A stretch of 64,000 nt of DNA from Anastrepha obliqua (Eukaryota > Arthropoda > Insecta > Diptera > Tephritidae), in assembly GCF_027943255.1 (NCBI RefSeq), contig NW_026562179.1:1490501-1554500 (forward strand), given 5' to 3'. The position numbers and the translations under genes were made by a program. The stretch's first letter is position 1. Every line of letters starts with the position of its first letter. A model generated the notes under the pieces. The model saw only the letters and a program-made list of their open reading frames with translations. It ran no database searches and was not told the origin of the DNA. Below, one piece after another: positions 55,590 to 64,000 of the stretch.

Positions 55590-57245
55590 TGGATAAGCTA
55601 TTTCTCAAACAGAAAAGTATTGCGTCCTCAATCAACCACATCATGTTACCCAAATTCGACTTCATTACGAACTTAATTAACCGCCTCAAGCAGATTAGCT
55701 CCTGGACCGGACGGAGTGCCAAATGCTTGCCTCTCGGAGGGCACCTTTCCGATAAATTGGAAATGCCAAAATTTGATTTTCCTTTCAAAACCAGCAAATC
55801 AGTAGAGGAGCCGTCTAGTTATAGACCAATTTGTCTAATAGACTCTGCGGGTAAGGTGTTCGAACGAGTTTTATTCGATAGATTAGACGAGGAAATCAGA
55901 TCAAAGCGACGATTGTCTAAAAATCATTTCGGACTTAGATGCAGTATCTTCAGCAATTCAGTTCACAACAAATGCAATCAGCGGTAAATGTTGCCTAATT
56001 GGGACCAACAAGTAGTGTCTGGCTATCACACTAGACATTATATATATATGCATTTAACTCTGCAAACTGGGCGAAAATCTTAGACGTGCTGAGGCGAGTA
56101 ATGCATAGTTACTTTGATGGCCGAATTACAGTACATCAAAAACTTAACCTCGACTACATCAAAGGGGAGAAAAAAGCTCAAAATAACGGGTAGGGTTCCA
56201 CGGGGCTCGGTTTTTGGGCCATTGCTGTGGAATATAATGTACTACAATGCTCACCGAGAGGGCATTCCAGAGGGAACGAAGATAATTGGGTTTATTGACG
56301 ACATTAAAGTTGTGAGGACGGCTAAAAAAGCGGTCCTAACCGTGCATTCCTAACTAGCACAAAACAACTTAGAATTAGCGCAACAAAAGACCAAATTCGC
56401 CCTTATATCCAGGCAAAAAAAGCCAGAAGAGGTCACTTGTGGAATTGGGGACTTAAATATTATATATCGACCGTTTCAGCAATAAAATACCTAGGCATAA
56501 TGATAGATAAAAGGCTATCTTTCAAAGCACACTTCGAGTACACCAACAAAAAAGCTTTCACCACTACGCCAGCCAAATTTTGAATTGTACACCTGTTTGG
56601 GCTAACAAAGCACATCATGTATCATACTTTTTAGGACAGTCTATCTATCGGTTGTGCGCACTGCGAATATATAGCGCATTTTAAACGGTGCCTGACGATG
56701 CAGACTGGCATGTACCTGCTAGCTGCTGAAAGCTGCTTAAATAGCGAGAACACAGAGTCCTACACGCTCGTCTACTCGTGTGCGTTACGAGAAAACTGCG
56801 TCGAGGAGTGGCAAATAAGGTGGGATAACCCTACAAAGGGGCGTTGGACGCACAAATGAATTTCCAACTTAAAGTTTTGGCTAACGAGGCCACATGGATA
56901 AATGGATTTTTACCGGACCCAGTTCTTGAGTGGACATGGCTGCTTCAAAGCAAGGCTGTGTAAATATACAGATTTAACCACGACGATAATTCCTATTGCG
57001 ATTACTGCGACGAAAACATTATTCAAGTTGTTCACCACATATTCTTTACATGCTCGCGCTTTCGTTCTGAAGAAAACTCCTTAGAGCCCTTGGAGAACAG
57101 AGCCCTTTTGCCGGAAATATTCATGCTTCATACGCTGTGCTCGACTGTGAGGTACTGTGTGGCCGATACTATGAAAGAGATAAGGCGCTTGAAAAGTCTG
57201 AGATCTCGCAGCTACTGAGTCCCTATTGCAGTCACCTTCCAGTAT
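55590..57245 (+). pseudogene. R1-like LINE ORF2: RT and C-terminal zinc region
   Basis: Plus-strand blocks are LAPGPDGVPNACLSEGTFPI (about 55700), EPSSYRPICLIDSAGKVFER and LFDRLDEEIRSKRRLSKNHF (55810-55930), TGRVPRGSVFGPLLWNIMY (56190-56245) and IGFIDDIKVV (usual FADDIA; the active-site Ala is now Ile). Near the end come QFLSGHGCFKARLCKY and CDYCDENIIQVVHHIFFTC, the CxxC...H...C element of R1 LINEs (56910-57055). Several frameshifts and stops; dead copy. Confidence 0.8.
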
Positions 57246-57363
57246 ATTTCGTTTATTTCAAGAATAAAATGTAATTACTGTTTTACAAACAACTTGGAGC
57301 TAATATGAGCTTTAATTACTACGGATAATTATTAAGTAAAGTAAAAAAAGAGTTTAGAAATTT

Positions 57364-57810
57364 TTAAAATTCATTCTTTGAAACCGAAAAGTACAAGCGG
57401 AGTAGAGCTCGAGATCTGACCAAGGATAATATCATAGATAGAAATCTAAAATCAGTCCGGCAGTAGGTCGATGTCTTGCCGGTGTTGAAAATAGCTAAGC
57501 CGAGGCCGGCAACTATAATATCAACAATTACATATATCGAGGTAACGCCCGCCATATCTGAATGGGTTTCTGCTTGTGTTTGAATCCGCATGAACACTAA
57601 ATGATGGAAATATTTTTTCAAATAATGGGCGGCCCTCGACAGGCAATGGAGAAATGGTATTTTAACGATATTTTTTTCCAACGGATAAAATGAAACTAAT
57701 TCGCAAGAAGCCCTAAAATGGTCGTATGGGTAACAGCTTATTTTAGATTTTTTGACAGATAATGTTGAAATTAAAGTGCATATGTACCGTAACATTTTTT
57801 GCTTTCTCAC
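57364..57810 (-). pseudogene. Possible R1-like endonuclease remnant
   Basis: A 148-codon minus-strand frame contains GLGLAIFNTGKTSTYCRTDF, then, in a shifted frame, SIYDIILG. L.L.N.G.T.T+.R....SI.D..L is the pattern near the end of R1/LOA endonuclease domains. The rest of the frame is not recognisable. If correct, it pairs in strand with the linker at 54935-55385 and could be the same copy, split by the plus-strand fragment. Confidence 0.4.
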
Positions 57811-58222
57811 TATATTTCTGCATTTTTAGTTTTTTGTTTTATATTGTTCTTATAATAAGACTAGCAAACCCGGCCCCCTTCGCTGGGCACACTAAAATAG
57901 AATAGATATGGTTTAGAACAGAAAATATATGAATTTCATATTATTTATTTCTTTATTCTTTATTCAAGCGCTTTGGCATAAACAATATTTTTTGTTTTTC
58001 TATTTGTTTTTGAGTAAATATAAAATATAAATTGAAAATCAGGAAAAAAGAAGATTGTTTTTAAATTTCAAATCAACGCATATGAATAAACAATCGTCTT
58101 TTTTCCTGATCATCCATGAATTTTTCGTTTCAATTTATATGTTTTATTAAGCATTGGAGCTTTTTTAACCATTATCCATTTATATATTTCAAAAAAAAAA
58201 AACGAAAAAAAATTTTTTTTCC

Positions 58223-58720
58223 ACGAACACATAATTTCATTCGGATTTCACATTAAATTCTCAAATTTCGTAAGAAATTATTCACTGTTCCAAAATCCAC
58301 TCCAAAAAAATTCACAAACAATTTTTAAATGTTGCACTTACGTTTTTTCCTTATGGCATCCAAATCAGAAAGAAATATTGACACATTGTAACTCACACTG
58401 TCAATTTGACAGTTCAGTTCCGCCCCAAGCGTTAAACAAGTAAGGGAAATTATGGCTGGTTCAAAAGAACGCGAACACATAATTTCATTCGGATTTCACA
58501 TTAAATTCTCAAATTTCGTAAGAAATTATTCACTGTTCCAAAATCCACTCCAAAAAAATTCACAAACAATTTTTAAATGTTGCACTTACGTTTTTTCCTT
58601 ATGGCATCCAAATCAGAAAGAAATATTGACACATTGTAACTCACACTGTCAATTTGACAGTTCAGTTCCGCCCCAAGCGCTAAAAAAGTAAGCGAAATTA
58701 TGGCTGGTTCAAAAGAACGC
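58223..58720 (-). repeat. 249-bp tandem duplication specific to Helitron copy B
   Basis: 58223-58471 and 58472-58720 both run from CGAACACATAATTTC to TTCAAAAGAACG. Copy A has a single unit (about 37864-38111). Confidence 0.88.
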
Positions 58721-58789
58721 TGTACCCGTTGCCAGTGCTCCGAATTACAACCAAACTTTACGAAACCCATTTTCAGTACTTACTTAACA

Positions 58790-59249
58790 ATGTGCGTAAG
58801 TTTGGTTTAATTCGGTACCAAGACACGGCGGGTCCACGTTTTGGCATATATTTCGAGACCCTAGTCATCAATAGGTATGAAAATTACCCCGTATTAAAGC
58901 ACTTATCAACAGCTTTCATTTGATACCCATATTGTACATACACAACCAAAGGTTACCCGGGTCCACGTTTTGACCTATATCTCGAGACCCCAGTCACGGA
59001 GCGGCATGAAAAATACTCTGAACTAAAGCATTCACCAACAGCTTCCATTTGATATCCATATTGTACAAACACATTCTAGGGTCCACGTTTTGGTCTCTAT
59101 CTCGAGACCCTATCTACCAATAGGTATTCAAACTATACGGAAATCATCTTCAATACCTACTTAACAATGTGTGTAAGTTTGGTTTAATTCGGTTCAAAGA
59201 CACGGCGGGTCCACGTTTTGGCATATATTTCGAGACCCAAGTCATCAAT
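58790..59249 (-). repeat. Helitron tandem array, left of RTE (copy B)
   Basis: About four units of the GGGTCCACGTTTTG...TCGAGACCC repeat, fewer than at the same place in copy A. Confidence 0.85.
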
Positions 59250-59262
59250 AGGTATGAAAATT

Positions 59263-62200
59263 CTTCTTCTTCTTCTTAATGGCGCGATAACCGCTTACGC
59301 GATTTTGGCCGAGTTTAACAAAGCGCGCCAGTCGCTTCTTTCTCGTGCTAACCGGCGCCAATTGGACACACCAAGTGAAGCAAAGTCCTTCTCCACCTGA
59401 TCTTTCCAACGCAGAGGAGGCCTTCCTCTTCCTCTACTACCACCAGCTGGTACCGCATCGAATACTTTCAAAGCCGGAGCGTTTGTATCCATTCGGACGA
59501 CATGACCAGCCAACGTAGCCGCTGGATCTTTATTCGCTGCGCTATGTCTATGTCGTCGTAAAGCTCATACAGCTCATCGTTCCATCGTCTGCGATATTCG
59601 CCGTTGCCAACGTGCAAAGGTCCAAAAATCTTACGCAGAATCTTTCTCTCGAACACTCCAAGCGTCGCTTCATCGGATGTTGACATCGTCCAAGCTTCTG
59701 CGCCATACGTCAGGACGGGCATGATGAGAGTCTTGTAGAGTGTTAGTTTTGTTCGTCGAGAGAGGACTTTACTGCTCAATTGCCTACTTAGTCCAAAGTA
59801 GCACTTGTTGGCAAGAGAGATTCTACGTTGGATTTCAAGGCTGACATTGTTATCGGTGTTAATGCTGGTTCCTAAATAAACGAAGTCCTTTACAACCTCG
59901 AATTTATAACTGTCTACAGTGACGTGGGTGCCGATACGCGAGTGCGCCGACTGTTTGTTTGAAGACAGGAGGTACTTCGTTTTGTCCTCGTTCACCACCA
60001 AACCCATTCGCTTTGCCTCTTTATCCAGCTTGGAGAAGGCAGAACTAACAGCGCGGTTGTTAAGGACGATGATATCGATATCATCGGCATACGCCAACAA
60101 TTGTACGCTCTTATAAAATATTGTGCCTGAGCGATTAAGTTCTGCGGCTCGTACGATGCTCTCCAACATCAGGTTAAAGAAGTCACACGACAGTGAGTCA
60201 CCCTGTCTGAAACCTCGTTTGGTATCAAACGGCTCGGAGAGGTCCTTCCCAATTCTGACGGCGCTACTGGTGTTGAGCAACGTCATCTTACATAGCCGTA
60301 TTAGTTTTGCGGGGATACCAAATTCAGACATCGCGGCATACAGGTAACTTCTTTCCGTACTGTCGAATGCAGCTTTGAAGTCGACGAAAAGGTGGTCTTG
60401 GTCATGGGTCTTGGTCATGGGTCTTTTCCAAGATTTGGCGTATTGAGAATATTTGGTCGATGGTAGACTTTCCAGGTCTGAAGCCACACTGATAGGGTCC
60501 AATCAGTTGGTTGACGGTGGGCTTCAGCTTTTCACACAATACGCTCGCTAGAACCTTATAGGCGATATTTAGAAGACTAATCCCGCGGTAATTGGCACAA
60601 ATTGCAGGGTCGCCCTTCTTATCGATTGGGCAGAGCACACTTAAATTCCAATCGGCAGGCATGCTTTCATCCGACCATATTTTGCATAGGAGCTGATGCA
60701 TGCACCTTACCAACTCCTCGCCGCCATGTTTGAATAGCTCAGCCGGCAGTCCGTCGGCGCCCGCGGCTTTGTTGTTCTGTAGCCGCGATATTGCTATTCT
60801 CACCTCGTCTCGGTCGGGCAACGGAACTACAATTCCGTCGTCATCGATTGGGGTATCGGGATCTTCACATTCTCTACGACATGCGCAGCTGTCACTGTTT
60901 AACAGGTTCGAGAAGTGTTCCCTCCATAATTTAAGATTGCTCTGTACGTCAGTCACCAGATCGCCGTCTTTGTTCTTACAGGAAAACGCCCCGGTCTTAA
61001 AACCTTCTGTAAGCCGCCGAACTTTCTGGTAGAATTTTCGGGCGTTGTTCCTGTTGACCAGCATCTCAAGCTCCTCGCACTCACGTATTTCGGCCTCTCG
61101 TTTCTTCTGTCGGATAATACGTCTCTCTTCCTTTTTCAGCTCTCTGTAGCGATCCCACATGGCTCGCGTTGCGCCCGATCGCAGCGTAGCTCTATAGGCG
61201 GCATCCTTTCTTTCTGCGGCAGCATGACATTCCTCGTCGTACCAATTGTTTTTTCAGGCTCGCCGGAATCCGATTTCTTCTTCGGCGGCGGTACGTAGGG
61301 AACGAGAAATGTTGCTCCATTGCTCGTGCATGCCGGTTTGTTGGGAAGTGCTCTCTGAGAGCAGGAGTGAGAGTCGAGTGGCGAATCTTCTGGCTGTCTG
61401 TTGTGATTGCAGCTTTTCGATGTCGAACATTCTTTGCGTAGGTAGATGTACGTTTTTTGCTGCACAGAGGCGTGTGCGCAGTTTGGCTGCAACAAGGTAA
61501 TGATCCGAGTCAATGTTGGGTCCTCGGATCGTACGTACATCTAATACACTAGAAGCGTGTCTTCCATCTATCACAACATGATCGATCTGGTTTCGCGTTT
61601 TTCGATCAGGGGACAGCCAGGTAGCTTGGTGGATTTTTTTATGCTGGAATCTGGTGCTGCAGACTACCATGTTTCGGGCCCCGGCGAAGTCGATCAGCCT
61701 CTGTCCGTTACCGGATGTTTCGTTGTGCAGGCTGAATTTTCCGACTGTGGGACCAAAAATTCCTTCCTTGCCCACCCTGGCGTTGAAGTCGCCAATCACG
61801 ATTTTTATGTCGTGGCGGGGGTAGTGCTCATACGAACGCTCCAAGCGCTCATAGAAGGAATCTTTGGTCGCATCGTCCTTCTCTTCCGTCGGGGCGTGGG
61901 CGCAAATTAGCGATATGTTAAAAAAACGTGCTTTGATGCGGATTATTGCGAGACGCTCGTCCACCGGAGTGAACGACAGTACTTGGCGACGAAGTCTCTC
62001 TCCCACAACAAATCCGACACATTATTTGCGCTCCTTTACATGGCAGCTGTAGTAGACGTCACAAGGTCCTATGGTTTTCTTGCCTTGCCCCGTCCATCGC
62101 ATCTCTTGGATGGCAGTGATGTCAGCCTTTGCTCTTACGAGGACATCAACCAGCCGGGCAGAGGCACCTTCCCTATTAAGGGACCGGACATTCCAGGTGC

Positions 62201-62537
62201 ATACCCTCAAATCGTATTCCTTATTTCGTTTGCAGGGGTCGTCATCAGTTTTGGAAGTTCTCATCCGAGGCTTTGTTGCTGTTTTCATTGGGGGGGATTT
62301 TTAAGTGGCGGGTCCCAAACCCAGCGCACAACCAGCTATGCTGGGATGCTTCGCCTTCTCACGTTAGCTCACTCCCGAACGGGTGTTCGAAAGCTAACCA
62401 GAGGATACGTGGGCTAATCCCGGACGTTGTGAGCTGCTTGAACCATATGTAGAAGAATCGTCCTGGCCACTCCCAAGTGAATGGCGATCAGTAACTTTCC
62501 CCACTTGCGTGGACTTCTACACATGGAACCATCCTCC
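59263..62537 (-). mobile_element. RTE-clade LINE nested in Helitron copy B
   Basis: Same element, same position and same AGGTATGAAAATT duplication (59250-59262 and 62538-62550) as in copy A. About 3.27 kb, with the short GAA/AAG tail. Confidence 0.92.
59295..62288 (-). pseudogene. RTE polyprotein, inactivated copy
   Basis: Same protein as 39111-41930 but split. A nonsense change follows HVKERK (about 62020), a second nonsense change follows GFRRA (CGA to TGA, near 61254), and a local rearrangement near 60400 has replaced a stretch with repeated TCATGGGTCTTGG and shifted the frame (344- and 252-codon pieces on either side). The C-terminal lost-G frameshift is shared with copy A. YADDIDII is retained. 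Confidence 0.9.
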
Positions 62538-62550
62538 AGGTATGAAAATT

Positions 62551-63420
62551 ACCCCGTATTAAAGCACTTATCAACAGCTTTCATTTGATATCCATATTGT
62601 ACATACACAACCAAAGGTTACCCGGGTCCACGTTTTGACCTATATCTCGAGACCCTATCTACCAATAGGTATTCAAACTATACGGAAATCATCTTCAATA
62701 CCTACTTAACAATGTGTGTAAGTTTGGTTTAATTCGGTTCAAAGACACGGCGGGTCCACGTTTTGGCATATATTTCGAGACCCTAGTCATCAATAGGTAT
62801 GAAAATTACCCCGTATTAAAGCACTTATCAACAGCTTTCAGTTGATACCCATATTGTACATACACAACCAAAGGTTACCCGGGTCCACGTTTTGACCTAT
62901 ATCTCGAGACCCTATCTACCAATAGGTATCCAAACTATACGGAAACCATCTTCAGTACCTCCTTAACAATGTGTGTAAGTTTGGTTTAATTCGGTGCAAA
63001 GACACGGCGGGTCCACGTTTTGGCATATATTTCCAGACCCTAGTCATCAATAGGTATGAAAATTACCCCGTATTAAAGCACTTATCAACAGCTTTCAGTT
63101 GATACCCATATTGTACATACACAACCAAAGGTTACCCGGGTCCACGTTTTGACCTATATCTCGAGACCCCAGTCACGGGGCGGCATGAAAAATACTCTGT
63201 ACTAAAGCATTCACCAACAGCTTCCATTTGATATCCATATTGTACAAACATATTCTAGGGTCCACGTTTGGTCTCTATCTCGAGACCCTAGTCACGGAGC
63301 GGCATGAGAAATACTCTGAACTAAAGCATTCACCAACAGCTTTCATTTGATACCCGTATCGTACATACACATCCGAAGGTTACCCGGGTCCACGTTTTGA
63401 CCTATATCTCGAGCCCTATT
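62551..63420 (-). repeat. Helitron tandem array, right of RTE (copy B)
   Basis: About seven units of the same array. Near 63150-63350 it includes GGTCTCTATCTCGAG-type units that copy A has only on the left, showing exchange between array positions. Confidence 0.85.
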
Positions 63421-63573
63421 TCCAAAATAAAATATAATCCATGTTACTCGTGGATGATGTAGCTTTCGAATGGTGAAAGAATTTTTAAAATCGGTCCAGT
63501 AGTTTTTGAGCCTATTCATTACAACCAAACAAACAAACAAACAAACAAAATTTTCCTCTTTATAATATTAGTA

Positions 63574-64000
63574 CAGGTATCCCTTGTATAACGCGGTCTT
63601 ATACAACGCGGTTTCGATATAACGCGATTTGGAAAAATTAGGTTTCAGTACAACGCGAAATTTAGGCTCATATAACGCGAAGGGGAAAATACATAATTAT
63701 AAAATCTGGTAACACTAATTTGCGTACCACATATTTATAATATGTAATGTATTTTTAATGTAAACCGGGAATTACCCTTTTTTGCCTTCACAACATGTGT
63801 GAGTATACCAGGCGTGCTTACGGCATATATATTTGTACTCTTCTTGCTCATTAATATTTATTATATTATCAGTACAGTGTGAACTTTTGTGGATATCAGG
63901 TGTTTAATAAGGAAAAAAATTTTCTTTTTATTTAATTTAATACATTTAAGTATCAGCATAAGTTATATTTGTGATCGAAGATAGGTATGTATGTAAATTT
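63574..64000. mobile_element. Start of a pogo/Tigger-like DNA transposon
   Basis: CAGGTATCCCTTGTATAACG follows TA at 63572-63573, and the motif (A)TAACGCG or ACAACGCG repeats about five times in the first 110 bp. A CAG start at a TA site with an NNAACGCGG-style end is typical of pogo/Tigger elements of the Tc1/mariner superfamily. The rest lies beyond the window; no transposase frame is visible before 64000. Confidence 0.6.

Larger units (their letters stand above)
57861..63573 (-). mobile_element. Non-autonomous Helitron carrying an RTE LINE (copy B)
   Basis: Nearly identical to copy A (37504-43220). The CTAG end is at 57861, preceded by A at 57860. Homology stops at the same termini, and the outside flanks are unrelated to those of copy A. 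At the other end the sequence runs to ATTAGTA (63573), where copy A continues TAGA; a pogo/Tigger-like element begins there, so the last four bases are displaced. It has a 249-bp tandem duplication not present in copy A and some reshuffling of the repeat array. Confidence 0.9.

Noticed and set aside
55186..55797. A 203-codon minus-strand frame as a host gene
   Set aside because: Its C-terminal third matches the R1 ORF2 linker. The N-terminal part is antisense to the R1-like RT on the plus strand, so it is a chance fusion.

Overview
The window looks like repeat-rich, non-coding DNA from a higher fly. A tephritid fruit fly is the best guess. The grounds are short GT-AG introns, abundant TATGTA/TACATA microsatellites and insect-type element families; the genus is inference. 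I found no convincing host gene, rRNA, functional tRNA or CRISPR array. Almost every long reading frame belongs to a transposable element, and many elements sit inside others.

Layout. 1-4.0 kb (-): degraded LOA-like LINE, running off the left edge. 4.1-4.3 kb (+): LINE tail. 4.8-8.06 kb: piggyBac copy bounded by TTAA, with a mariner inside its 5' region. 9.2-11.8 kb: PIF/Harbinger element whose four-exon nuclease gene is open throughout. 12.3-15.7 kb: deleted Gypsy-type LTR element, then a palindromic repeat and an inverted LTR fragment (to 17.2 kb). 18.9-24.2 kb (+): LOA/R1-like LINE remnants split by a CR1-like LINE (19.5-22.9 kb, -). 24.4-26.4 kb (-): old RTE copy carrying a tRNA-derived SINE. 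26.5-27.6 kb: palindromic repeats. 29.6-31.7 kb (+): Jockey LINE. 33.5-36.9 kb: a complete-looking 3.4-kb DNA transposon of a family I cannot name, with 8-bp target duplications. 37.5-43.2 kb and 57.9-63.6 kb (-): two copies of one Helitron, each with the same RTE LINE at the same site. 43.8-46.7 kb: hAT. 46.9-48.2 kb: mariner. 49.1-50.0 kb: deletion derivative of the Harbinger. 50.9-51.9 kb: second Harbinger family, collapsed. 52.6-57.7 kb: Tc1/mariner, small Helitron and R1-like LINE remnants. 63.6 kb to the end: start of a pogo/Tigger-like element.

The genes do not form a pathway. The parts that could still act are the transposase of the unnamed transposon (34.1-36.45 kb), the Harbinger nuclease (9.47-10.69 kb) and the RTE polyprotein of Helitron copy A (39.1-41.9 kb). 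The clearest biological story is the Helitron pair: the RTE has the same 13-bp target duplication in both copies, and homology stops at the Helitron termini. This indicates that a Helitron moved with a full-length retrotransposon as cargo.
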